Shown: piece after piece, positions 46,889 to 55,032 of the stretch
Layout: each line of letters starts with the position of its first letter
Position numbering within the stretch: the first letter of the stretch is position 1
Origin: Mariniblastus sp.
GTDB lineage: Bacteria > Planctomycetota > Planctomycetia > Pirellulales > Pirellulaceae
Length of the DNA: 64,000 nucleotides
Direction: 5' to 3'
NCBI GenBank assembly: GCA_022447605.1
Contig: JAKVBG010000006.1
Location: 62,001 to 126,000, forward strand
Program-made: the position numbers and the translations under genes
Notes under the pieces: model-generated
Databases searched by the model: none
What the model was told of the DNA's origin: nothing
The model's input: only the letters and a program-made list of their open reading frames with translations

Positions 46889-47307
46889 TGAGAACCCTCC
46901 AGTTCCAGTAACGTGTGTGTTGAGGCGGGAAAAAGTCTGATTGATCAATCTGGACGAGAAACGCATGTCCGTCCATGACCATCATGCCTTTGGATCGGAT
47001 GCGGTGCACCGCCCGGTGTTACTCATCAATTTTAGCAGACTTACCCAAAAACAAAAGATAAATCGAGCTTTTTCGTCCCCGGAACCAACCGGGCAGAACG
47101 ATTTATCTCGTTTGGTCCAATTAAATTGGCGATATATCGGACAAAACGGACCTCTTCATCGGCCAGCTCACAAAAACTGGCCGACCGGCAATTTTTACTG
47201 GGCAATTGGTTTTTCCCCAGGTTTCTGCAGGTTCCCACCGAGATCCCGGCCGGATGCTCCCAGCCAAACAACCGGAAACTGGATGAGCAGGATCGAGTCG
47301 CTGGACT
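46889..47307. other. Gap upstream of the DUF1559 gene
   Basis: These 419 bases lack a supported gene. A hairpin CGGCCAG/CTGGCCG at 47160-47183 with a ten-base loop lies downstream of the small membrane protein gene and might end its transcript, but there is no T-tract. Confidence 0.5.
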
Positions 47308-47607
47308 CTACTCTGCGCCGTTACTCATCTGATTGAACATTTCCATTAGTTCCCGCTGTTGAAAACCACTGACAACCATCTGAGCGATCCAGATAATCGT
47401 CCAGACGATCATCAAATTCTGGATGCCCCATTCTTTGCATTTAATCCAACCGATGACGAGCTCACCGGGGCCTGCAGAACACAGAGTGAGGACAATCGAA
47501 AGAATCCCCAACAGTGGGCCATCACCCTTTTAGAATGCGGTGATAACTTCCATAATCCAACAGACCAAGAATCCAATGCCCAAAATCGATGATACGACCC
47601 ACAGCAT
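47308..47607 (-). pseudogene. Small two-helix membrane protein gene with in-frame stop
   Basis: From ATG 47607 (preceded by GGGGGAG) the frame reads MLWVVSSILGIGFLVCWIME, then VITAF, then TAA at 47530-47532, and continues in the same frame as KGDGPLLGILSIVLTLCSAG, GWIKCKEWGIQNLMIVWTII and so on to a stop at 47308-47310. Together these make a coherent 99-residue two-helix membrane protein. The expected residue at the stop is probably glutamine (CAA to TAA), so this looks like a nonsense mutation. Alternatives: two overlapping short proteins with a TTG restart at 47511, readthrough, or a sequencing error. I do not recognise a named family. Confidence 0.7.
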
Positions 47608-47794
47608 TTTTCACTCCCCCAGAAACCGATGGCCGTCAAGAAAGCGCCATCCAGACCAAGCTCTTACGACCGAATGGCAATTAACTACCAACACCCGGCT
47701 GCATTGTGATAAACGGTACAAATACTAATTATCGCCTTGCAACCCGGTTACCAATCCAGTGCCAGGGGTTATCGTGTTAACCGAGGATTAATCC

Positions 47795-48817
47795 ATGCCA
47801 AAACGGCCTAGAATCGTGATCACGATGGGCGATCCCGCCGGGATTGGCCCGGAAGTTTCGCTGCGGGCTGTCTTCTGCGCTGAATTATTGGCAGGCTGCC
47901 GGCCGATCCTGCTCGGTGATCGTTCCGTTCTCGAGTCGGTGGCCGACCGCTGCCACCTGGAATTACCTGGGCAGATCCTGACGCGTTCCGAGTTCGAGTC
48001 GGTCGAACTCGACGGGCTAAGCGATCCGCTGCTGATCGATTTTCAGAATGTCGATCTGGATGAATTTAGACCGGGAGAGATTTCCTCCCACACGGGGCGC
48101 GCCAGTTACGACTACATCGAGCAGGCGATCTCGTGGGCGAAGGCGAGCCAGGTGGACGGGGTGACCACCGGTCCGATCAACAAGCGGGCCCTGCAACTGG
48201 CCGGGATCGATTTTCCCGGGCATACCGAGATTTTCACGCAGCAGACCGGCAGCCGGTCGACCTGCATGATGCAGTATTCACCCGAGATCACCTGCAGCTT
48301 TGTCACGACCCATATTGGTTACCGGGAAGTACCTCAGCAGCTTTCCAGCCAGCGCATCATCGATGTCATCGGCCTGAGTGCCGAGGCACTTAGCCGCATC
48401 CTGAAACGCCCCACCAGCGAGCTGCGGTTCGTCGTCTGCGGGTTGAATCCCCATGCCGGGGAAGCGGGACTGTTCGGTGACCGGGAAGAGGAGCGGATCA
48501 TCCAACCCGCCATTGAGCAGTGTCGCCAAGCGGGACTGCAGGTCAGCGACCCGCTTCCGCCCGATACGTGCTTCCTGCCCGAACGTCGGGCCGAAACCGA
48601 CTGTTTTATCTGCATGTATCATGACCAGGGACATATCCCGCTCAAGGCCTTGGCCTTTGACCAGGCGGTCAATACGACGCTCGGTCTGCCGATCGTGCGC
48701 ACCTCGGTCGACCACGGCACGGCACTCGATATCGCCTGGCAGGGAATCGCCAACCCTTCCAGCATGCTCCGCGCTGCTCAACTGGCAGCCTCGCTGGCGC
48801 TGCAACCGACTTGTTGA
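47795..48817 (+). CDS. pdxA: 4-hydroxythreonine-4-phosphate dehydrogenase
   Basis: A 340-residue PdxA-family NAD-dependent enzyme that oxidises 4-hydroxythreonine 4-phosphate in vitamin B6 synthesis. Motifs: IVITMGDPAGIGPEV at the start, GVTTGPINKRALQLAGIDFP, the metal-ligand GHTEIFTQQTGS, YHDQGHIPLKALAFD, and TSVDHGTALDIAWQG. GAGGATTAATCC precedes the ATG. Paralogues of PdxA (often called PdxA2) act on other sugar acids such as erythronate phosphate, so the B6 role is likely but not certain. The gene is convergent with the aldehyde dehydrogenase gene; a hairpin at 48813-48846 covers the shared end. Confidence 0.93.
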   Translation: MPKRPRIVITMGDPAGIGPEVSLRAVFCAELLAGCRPILLGDRSVLESVADRCHLELPGQILTRSEFESVELDGLSDPLLIDFQNVDLDEFRPGEISSHTGRASYDYIEQAISWAKASQVDGVTTGPINKRALQLAGIDFPGHTEIFTQQTGSRSTCMMQYSPEITCSFVTTHIGYREVPQQLSSQRIIDVIGLSAEALSRILKRPTSELRFVVCGLNPHAGEAGLFGDREEERIIQPAIEQCRQAGLQVSDPLPPDTCFLPERRAETDCFICMYHDQGHIPLKALAFDQAVNTTLGLPIVRTSVDHGTALDIAWQGIANPSSMLRAAQLAASLALQPTC

Positions 48818-48846
48818 ACCGGAACGGGGCTTGCCCAAGGTTCAAC
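48813..48846. terminator. Bidirectional hairpin between convergent genes
   Basis: GTTGAACC (48813-48820) and GGTTCAAC (48839-48846) pair perfectly, with an inner GGGC/GCCC pairing (48827-48830, 48833-48836). The pdxA stop codon lies inside the stem. There is no T-tract, but the position between two stop codons 43 bases apart suits a bidirectional terminator. Confidence 0.55.
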
Positions 48847-48859
48847 CGTTCGCCCCGGC

Positions 48860-50455
48860 TCAGGAGGTCGCCAGTTCCACCTTCAGATCGTCCTGCGTCC
48901 ATTGGCCATCGACCAGCCGCCAGACCTGGTCCGGGTTCCCGTCCTGCAGCAGACTGGGCAGCCGCTCAGGGCGGACGTTGTCGTAACAGTGCAACATGGC
49001 AAACCGTGTGATCGCTCCCGGCATACCGACCGCCGTAAAACCGGGATGCCCGGTCGCCGGGAACGGTCCCCCATGGTTCATCGCCGCGCTGACCGCCACG
49101 CCGGTCGGCATCTTGTCGTTCAACAGTCGACCGACTCTTTGTCGCAGTACGGGGGCGATCCGCCCGTACGCTTCATCGTCGCTTCCCTGCGTGTCGGTAT
49201 AGAGACAGCCGGTCAGATTCCCTTCCAGTTGACCGGCGACTTCCACCGCCTGGTCGACCGATTCGACCACGACCATGAGCGACGCATTGCCAAAGGCCTC
49301 GGTCTGGAATGTCTCGGGATCGGCCAGGAAAGCATCTCCGTTCACCTTCAACAACGAGTTGCCGTAGCTGAAACCGTTTCCGCCACCCGCTTGACCGCCG
49401 CAGACAACTTCGGCGCCAGCGCCGGCCAAAGTCTCCACCGCCGCTGCCAGGCCATCCTGCCCGGACCCGGAAAAGAGGGTACCGACCGGGGCCGCCTCGA
49501 ACTTGCCAGCCACCATTTCCATGAAAGCATCGGATTGCGGTCCCCGACAGAGGATTACCAGGCCGGGGTTGGTACAGAATTGCCCAGTCCCCATCAAGCA
49601 ACTACCCGTAAATTCATCGGCGATCGCCTCGGCGCGCTCTGATAGCGCGCCGGGCAGAATCACGGTCGGGTTGACCGAGGAGAGCTCGAGGTAGATCGGT
49701 TTGCCGACCGAGTCGGCGGCCGCTTTCAACTTCAAGCCGGCGCTCCGCGCGCCCGTGTAACCGATCGCTGCCAGGCGAGGATCGCGGGCCAGACGTTCCC
49801 CGTCCTCATGTTTCAAACGGTAAATCATCTGCACGGTTCCACTGGGCAGACCCGCCTCGTCGGCAGCCAACTGGGCCTCGCGTGCCAACAACCGGGTGGT
49901 CGCCGGGTGCATCGAGTTCGCCTTGGCAATCACCGGGTTGCCGGCGGCGATCGCCGCGGCAAAATCGCCTCCTGAAATACTGCCAAAGGCGAGCGGAAAG
50001 TTGTTCGGGCCAAAGACAGCCACCGGCCCAATCGCCGCCAGGCAGGAACGGATGTTGGTTGCCGTATCAATCACCGGGTGAGTCCAACTGGCTGTGCGAC
50101 ACGCCTCAGCCGCCTGCCGCAATTGACCACAGGTGCGGGGCATTTCTCCCGCTGCCAGGCGAGTTTCTACCGGCAGGGCCGTTTCGCGGTGCGCTACCTG
50201 GCAAATCTCCGGAGAGGCCGCTTCCAGGCGGTCGGCATACAACTCCAGGAACCGGGCGATCGCTTCGCGAGGCATGCCCCGCAGCGTCTCAAACGCGGCT
50301 ACGGCCGTATCGAGTGCTTCGTCACAATCGGCCCACTGGCTAACCGGGAAAGCTTCCGGCAACGTTTCTCCACGGGCTGGGTCACAGGCATGGAACGTAC
50401 TTTCGGCATTCGCCTCGCGCCATTTTCCGCCTATCAGAACCTGTTCACTGGACAT
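48860..50455 (-). CDS. 2-oxoglutarate semialdehyde dehydrogenase, ALDH family
   Basis: A 531-residue NAD(P)-dependent aldehyde dehydrogenase. Family features: GPVAVFGPNNFPLAFGSIS, IGYTGARSAGLKLKAAADS, the catalytic glutamate region YLELSSVNPTVILPG, and the active cysteine in GTGQFCTNPGLV. This SSVNP/FCTNPG variant belongs to the 2,5-dioxovalerate (2-oxoglutarate semialdehyde) dehydrogenases that end the hydroxyproline and some sugar-acid pathways. The start ATG 50455 has GAAGGGTGAG upstream. The divergent neighbours across a 286-base gap are hydroxyproline epimerase and an FAD dehydrogenase, which fixes the most likely substrate. The start could be eight codons longer, but the ribosome-binding site argues for this one. 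Confidence 0.9.
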   Translation of the reverse strand: MSSEQVLIGGKWREANAESTFHACDPARGETLPEAFPVSQWADCDEALDTAVAAFETLRGMPREAIARFLELYADRLEAASPEICQVAHRETALPVETRLAAGEMPRTCGQLRQAAEACRTASWTHPVIDTATNIRSCLAAIGPVAVFGPNNFPLAFGSISGGDFAAAIAAGNPVIAKANSMHPATTRLLAREAQLAADEAGLPSGTVQMIYRLKHEDGERLARDPRLAAIGYTGARSAGLKLKAAADSVGKPIYLELSSVNPTVILPGALSERAEAIADEFTGSCLMGTGQFCTNPGLVILCRGPQSDAFMEMVAGKFEAAPVGTLFSGSGQDGLAAAVETLAGAGAEVVCGGQAGGGNGFSYGNSLLKVNGDAFLADPETFQTEAFGNASLMVVVESVDQAVEVAGQLEGNLTGCLYTDTQGSDDEAYGRIAPVLRQRVGRLLNDKMPTGVAVSAAMNHGGPFPATGHPGFTAVGMPGAITRFAMLHCYDNVRPERLPSLLQDGNPDQVWRLVDGQWTQDDLKVELATS

Positions 50456-50741
50456 TGACTCACCCTTCAAAATTATCAATCATTCGACTGAGGTCGATTC
50501 GTGCAAAGTTGACATTCACCATGAAATGCCATATCGTCACGTTCTCTCAAATTGCCAACCTGTTGTCAATTGTCGCAACGCTCTCCGACATCCCATGATG
50601 TCAAAGGACCTCGGCCAATGAGCGTCAACTGGAAAGGCGTTTTGCCAGCAGCGACCAACCCATTCAACTCCGACCCATCGCTCAACGTGCCGGCTACCAT
50701 GAAGCACTCCGATGCGATAATCGAAAAACGGCGCTAACGCG

Positions 50742-51680
50742 ATGAAACAGATTCGAGTGATCGATTCGCATACAGGTGGCGAGCCAACACGAATCATCGT
50801 GGCCGGTGGACCCGAATTGGGCAGCGGTTCCATGGTGGAGCGCGTCGAGCGATTCCGCAATGACTTTGATGACCTGCGGACAGCGGTCGTCTGTGAACCG
50901 CGCGGTTCGGATGTCTGGATCGGCGGGCTGCTCTGTGAACCGACCGAACCGGAATCGGCGGCCGGCATCATCTTCTTCAATACCGCCGGTTACCTGGGAA
51001 TGTGTGGGCATGGAACGATCGGGTTGATGGTCACGCTGCATTACCTGCAGCGGATCGCCCTGGGCGACCACCAGCTCGAGACCCCGGTCGGCACGATTGC
51101 CGTACGACTGGAGGCGGGGAACCGGGTCACACTGACCAACGTGCCGAGCTACCGCTTGCTGGCCGATGTCGAAATCGACGTCCCCGGTGTCGGCCCGGTG
51201 ATCGGTGATGTGGCCTGGGGCGGGAACTGGTTCTTCTGTGTCAAGAATTTGGCGGAGGACCTCAGCCTGGGCAACGTTCCGCACCTGACCGACCTGACGC
51301 TCCGGATCCGTAACCAGCTGCAGGCCGAGCAGGTGACCGGCACCGACGGCGCTTACATCGATCATATCGAACTATACGCCGCTCCCCATCAGTCAGAAAA
51401 CCATAGCCGCAATTTTGTGCTGACACCCGGTGGCTCGTACGATCGATCTCCCTGCGGTACGGGAACCAGCGCCAAACTCGCCTGTTTGGCCGCCGAGGGG
51501 AAATGGTCGCCCGGCGACACGTGGCGACAGGAAAGCGTCGTCGGCTCGGTCTTTGAATGTTCTTTCGAGTCCGCTGGTGACCAGGTCATTCCCACCATCA
51601 CCGGCCAGGCGTACATCAGTGGCGAATCGACCTTGATCCTGGACCCGGCCGACCCCTATCGCACGGGGATCATCCGATGA
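50742..51680 (+). CDS. 4-hydroxyproline 2-epimerase
   Basis: A 312-residue member of the proline racemase family. Both catalytic cysteines are present, Cys88 in LGMCGHGTIG and Cys238 in DRSPCGTGTSA, which points to an epimerase/racemase rather than the trans-3-hydroxyproline dehydratases in which one cysteine is replaced. Epimerisation of trans-4-hydroxy-L-proline to cis-4-hydroxy-D-proline is the expected reaction. The start is the ATG at 50742. Its stop overlaps the next gene (ATGA) by four bases, and the divergent ALDH gene completes the pathway logic. True proline racemase is the main alternative. Confidence 0.92.
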   Translation: MKQIRVIDSHTGGEPTRIIVAGGPELGSGSMVERVERFRNDFDDLRTAVVCEPRGSDVWIGGLLCEPTEPESAAGIIFFNTAGYLGMCGHGTIGLMVTLHYLQRIALGDHQLETPVGTIAVRLEAGNRVTLTNVPSYRLLADVEIDVPGVGPVIGDVAWGGNWFFCVKNLAEDLSLGNVPHLTDLTLRIRNQLQAEQVTGTDGAYIDHIELYAAPHQSENHSRNFVLTPGGSYDRSPCGTGTSAKLACLAAEGKWSPGDTWRQESVVGSVFECSFESAGDQVIPTITGQAYISGESTLILDPADPYRTGIIR

Positions 51681-52939
51681 ACCGACCCGCAAAAACGGTC
51701 GTCGTGATTGGTGGCGGCGTCATCGGAACGATGTGTGCCTGGTATCTCAAACAGGCGGGCCAGTCAGTGACCATCGTCGACAGAGATGCGTTCGGCGCCG
51801 GCTGTTCCCATGGGAATTGCGGCTATGTTTCTCCCAGCCACATCCTGCCACTGCCACGCCCTGGCGCGGTAAAAACCACGATGAAGGCGATGCTGGGGCG
51901 CAACTCCCCGCTCTCGATCAAACCACGATTTTCTCCCCGGCTGTGGAGCTGGCTCTGGAATTTCTCCCGTCGCTGCAACCAGGCTGACATGCTCGACGGA
52001 GCGACCGGCCGGCACCTGTTGTTGCAATCGTCCAAGCCGCTCTATCAACAGCTGATCGCCGAACAGGGAATCAATTGTGAATGGGAGGAACGGGGCATCC
52101 TGTTCGTTTTCAACTCGACCGAAGAGTTCGAAGAGTACCAGCACACCAACGACCTCCTGAAAGAGACCTTCGGTGTCTCTGCCACTCCCTATGACGGTCA
52201 GAGCCTGGTCCAGTTGGAGCCCGCCCTGAAAGAGGGTCTGGGCGGCGCCTGGCTTTACGAATGCGACTGTCACTTGACACCGGACAAGCTGCTCAGCGAA
52301 ATGCGAAAACAACTGGAAGCAGATGGTGTGGAAATTATCGAGCACTTCCAGGTGACTGATTTCCAACGGGAAAATGGCCGGGCCCGCGCGGCCAGCGACG
52401 GGACGCGTTCCGTGGAAGCGGACCAGTTCGTCGTCGCCACCGGCGCGTTGACACCGTTCCTGAACACGCACCTCGGATGTCAAATCCCGATCCAGCCTGG
52501 CAAGGGCTACTCCCTGACCATGCCCCAACCAGAACGAGGGCCCAGCTACCCGATGATTTTCGAAGAGCACCGGGTTGCCATCACCCCCATGAAGTCGAAA
52601 TACCGAATCGGTTCGACCATGGAGTTTGCCGGTTACGACCGCTCGATCAATCGGAAGCGTTTGCAACTACTGCGCAGCTCGGCGGCCCACTACCTGCACG
52701 ACCCGGATTGCGAACCGATCGAAGAAGAGTGGTTTGGCTGGCGCCCGATGACCTGGGACGGCAAGCCGTTCATCGATCGCAGCCCGGCGATGGAGAACGT
52801 CTGGGTGGCTGCCGGTCACAATATGCTCGGCTTGAGCATGGCCACCGGGACCGGAAAGTTGGTCCGCGAAATGATGCTGGGTGAACCACCCCATATCGAC
52901 CCGGTTCACTATTCACTCGCTCGTCTGAAGTCCAAGTGA
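51677..52939 (+). CDS. FAD-dependent D-amino acid (D-hydroxyproline) dehydrogenase
   Basis: A 420-residue DadA-like flavoprotein. The dinucleotide motif VVVIGGGVIGTMCAWYLKQA is at the N-terminus; GAGCSHGNCGYVSPSHILPL is the flavin-proximal stretch; GHNMLGLSMATGTGKLVREM is the C-terminal FAD-binding end. The gene overlaps the epimerase gene by four bases, so cis-4-hydroxy-D-proline is the likely substrate, oxidised to pyrroline-4-hydroxy-2-carboxylate. Related sarcosine or other D-amino acid dehydrogenases would look similar. It is probably a single-subunit enzyme attached to the respiratory chain. It is followed by a P-loop gene overlapping its stop. Confidence 0.9.
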   Translation: MNRPAKTVVVIGGGVIGTMCAWYLKQAGQSVTIVDRDAFGAGCSHGNCGYVSPSHILPLPRPGAVKTTMKAMLGRNSPLSIKPRFSPRLWSWLWNFSRRCNQADMLDGATGRHLLLQSSKPLYQQLIAEQGINCEWEERGILFVFNSTEEFEEYQHTNDLLKETFGVSATPYDGQSLVQLEPALKEGLGGAWLYECDCHLTPDKLLSEMRKQLEADGVEIIEHFQVTDFQRENGRARAASDGTRSVEADQFVVATGALTPFLNTHLGCQIPIQPGKGYSLTMPQPERGPSYPMIFEEHRVAITPMKSKYRIGSTMEFAGYDRSINRKRLQLLRSSAAHYLHDPDCEPIEEEWFGWRPMTWDGKPFIDRSPAMENVWVAAGHNMLGLSMATGTGKLVREMMLGEPPHIDPVHYSLARLKSK

Positions 52940-53514
52940 AAGAACCCTCGGTCCAGCTCGAGCAGTTACAACGGATCAACGTGGTCGGCACCAGCAGTAC
53001 TGGAAAATCGACCTTCGCCCGGCGTATCGCCGATCTTCTCGATGCGCCTCACGTGGAACTTGATCGACTCTTCTGGCAACCGGGTTGGCAACCGGCCTCA
53101 CCGGACAGGTTCCAGGTCTCGCTCCAACAGGCGATCCAGGGAGACCGCTGGGTGATCGATGGGAATTACAACGACACCCGACCGATTGAGCACGACCGAT
53201 TGACTGCCTTGATCTGGCTCGATTACTCGCTTCCCACGACACTGTCACGAGCATTTCGCCGGGCGGTTCGTCGATCCTGGACGCGCCAGGAGATATGGCC
53301 AGGGACCGGGAACTGTGAGTCCTTCCGCCGTAATTTTGCCAGCCGTGATTCCGTCCTGCTCTGGACGCTGACTTCCTACTATGCCAATCGGAAAAAATAC
53401 CGAGCCATGCTGCGCCGACCCAACCTCTCCTCGATGGAATGGATCCACCTGCAGCATCCGCGCCAGGCCGAGCGTTTCCTGCAGTCAGTGCGCGATCAAA
53501 TCTCGCTTCGCTAG
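52936..53514 (+). CDS. P-loop kinase-like protein (adenylate kinase/FlaR type)
   Basis: A 192-residue P-loop protein. The Walker A is VVGTSSTGKSTFARRIADLL; ALIWLDYSLP is the Walker-B-like strand; PHVELDRLFWQPGWQPAS is the segment typical of topology-modulation/FlaR-like adenylate kinase homologues. It starts with GTG at 52936, overlapping the FAD dehydrogenase stop (GTGA). The substrate is unknown. Co-translation with the hydroxyproline genes suggests shared expression rather than shared chemistry. Confidence 0.82.
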   Translation: MKEPSVQLEQLQRINVVGTSSTGKSTFARRIADLLDAPHVELDRLFWQPGWQPASPDRFQVSLQQAIQGDRWVIDGNYNDTRPIEHDRLTALIWLDYSLPTTLSRAFRRAVRRSWTRQEIWPGTGNCESFRRNFASRDSVLLWTLTSYYANRKKYRAMLRRPNLSSMEWIHLQHPRQAERFLQSVRDQISLR

Positions 53515-53567
53515 TCTCCCGGTCCCGATCCGCTCAGCCCGATCCGCCAGGTCTGGCAAGCTGCAAC

Positions 53568-55028
53568 TCAGGCCAACAGCGGTTTCACCACGTGTCCATG
53601 CACGTCGGTTAACCGGTACCGCCGCCCCTGGTGCCGGTACGTCAACCGCTCATGGTCAATGCCCAACAGGTGCAACAAGGTCGCCTGGAAATCGTGGATA
53701 TGCACACCGTCCCGGGCGATGTTGTAACCGTATTCGTCCGTCTCACCATAGGAGAAACCTGGTTGGATCCCGCCCCCGGCCATCCAGATGGAAAAACAGC
53801 GAGGGTGGTGGTCGCGGCCAAAATTGCCGCCGTTCAAAACCCCTTGGCAGTAATTGGTGCGACCAAATTCACCGGCCCAAACAACCAGCGTATCGTCCAG
53901 CATGCCGCGCTGCCGCAGATCCTGCACCAGGGCCGCCGACGGTTGATCCGTTTCCCGGCACTGGTTCCTGATCGCTCCCGGCAAACCGCCATGTTGATCC
54001 CAACCTGGGTGATAGAGTTGGATAAACCGCACACCCTGTTCGGCCAGTCGCCGCGCCAACAGGCAGTTGGCCGCAAACGACCCGGGCGTGTTGACGTCCG
54101 GACCGTACAGCTCCAGCGTCTCCTTTGACTCGCCGGAAACATCGACGACTTGTGGGATCGAAGATTGCATACGGAACGCCAGTTCGTACTGCGCAATCCG
54201 GGTTTCCAGTTGCGGATCCGGTTGCCCTGCCAGTTGCAGCTGGTGCAATTGCTGCAGGGCATCCAGCATCCGTTTCCGGCTGGACAGGTCGATGCCCGAC
54301 GGGTTGTTCAAGTAGAGGACCGGTTCTTTGCCGGAACGGAAGCGGACCCCCTGGTGCCGGGCCGGCAGGAAACCGCTTCCCCACAGCCGCGCGACCAGTG
54401 GCTGCCCCCCCTTGTTCTTGGTCACCATCACCACGAAGGAAGGCAGGTTTTCATTAGCGCTTCCCAACCCGTAATCGAGCCAGGCTCCCATACTCGGACG
54501 ACCGGAGAATTGCGAACCGGTCTGGACAAATGTCACGCCCGGGCCATGGTTGATCGCCTCGGTATACATCGATTTGACGACGCACATCTCGTCAGCAATC
54601 TTGGAGGTGTAGGGCAACAACTCACTGAGCCATTGTCCTGATTGGCCGTGCTGTTCGAACTTGAACGGCGAACCGACCAGCGGCAAGCTCGATTGATTGC
54701 CACTCATCCCGGTCAACCGCTGCCCGCGTCGCACGGAATCGGGCAACTGCTCACCCTGGACCTTGTTCAAATGCGGTTTGTAATCGAGCAAGTCGATCTG
54801 CGAGGGACCCCCACTCTGGAACAGGAAAATTACCCGCTTCGCCTTGGCCACATGGTGTAGTTCTTTCAGCATCCCCTGACGGGACCGGTCCGGTTCGTCA
54901 GCCGGCGCCCGGCCAGCCACCAGGTCAGTCAGCGCCAAGGCCCCGAATCCGAGGCCGACCTGGGCCAGGCAATCCCGGCGGGACATGCCGAGCGTCGAAT
55001 CGTAACCGGTACATTGCTGTTTCATCAT
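53568..55028 (-). CDS. DUF1501 family protein
   Basis: A 486-residue DUF1501 protein with a Tat-like leader (MSRRDCLAQVGLGFGALALT). Family features: RVIFLFQSGGPSQIDLLDYK, VVWAGEFGRTNYCQG followed by GRDHHPRCFSIWMAGGGIQ, and DFQATLLHLLGIDHERLTYR near the end. GGTGAGG precedes two adjacent ATGs at 55028 and 55025. The gene starts six bases past the DUF1553 stop on the same strand, so the pair is one transcript, as it is at the left end of the window (that pair is an independent copy). Export and a role in polysaccharide or sulfate-ester metabolism are commonly supposed; the reaction is not known. Confidence 0.92.
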   Translation of the reverse strand: MMKQQCTGYDSTLGMSRRDCLAQVGLGFGALALTDLVAGRAPADEPDRSRQGMLKELHHVAKAKRVIFLFQSGGPSQIDLLDYKPHLNKVQGEQLPDSVRRGQRLTGMSGNQSSLPLVGSPFKFEQHGQSGQWLSELLPYTSKIADEMCVVKSMYTEAINHGPGVTFVQTGSQFSGRPSMGAWLDYGLGSANENLPSFVVMVTKNKGGQPLVARLWGSGFLPARHQGVRFRSGKEPVLYLNNPSGIDLSSRKRMLDALQQLHQLQLAGQPDPQLETRIAQYELAFRMQSSIPQVVDVSGESKETLELYGPDVNTPGSFAANCLLARRLAEQGVRFIQLYHPGWDQHGGLPGAIRNQCRETDQPSAALVQDLRQRGMLDDTLVVWAGEFGRTNYCQGVLNGGNFGRDHHPRCFSIWMAGGGIQPGFSYGETDEYGYNIARDGVHIHDFQATLLHLLGIDHERLTYRHQGRRYRLTDVHGHVVKPLLA

Positions 55029-55032
55029 ATCC

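Noticed and set aside
45914-46966. Longer start for the DUF1559 gene at 46966
   Set aside because: The prepilin motif should be close to the N-terminus, and GGAGGG stands before the ATG at 46888.
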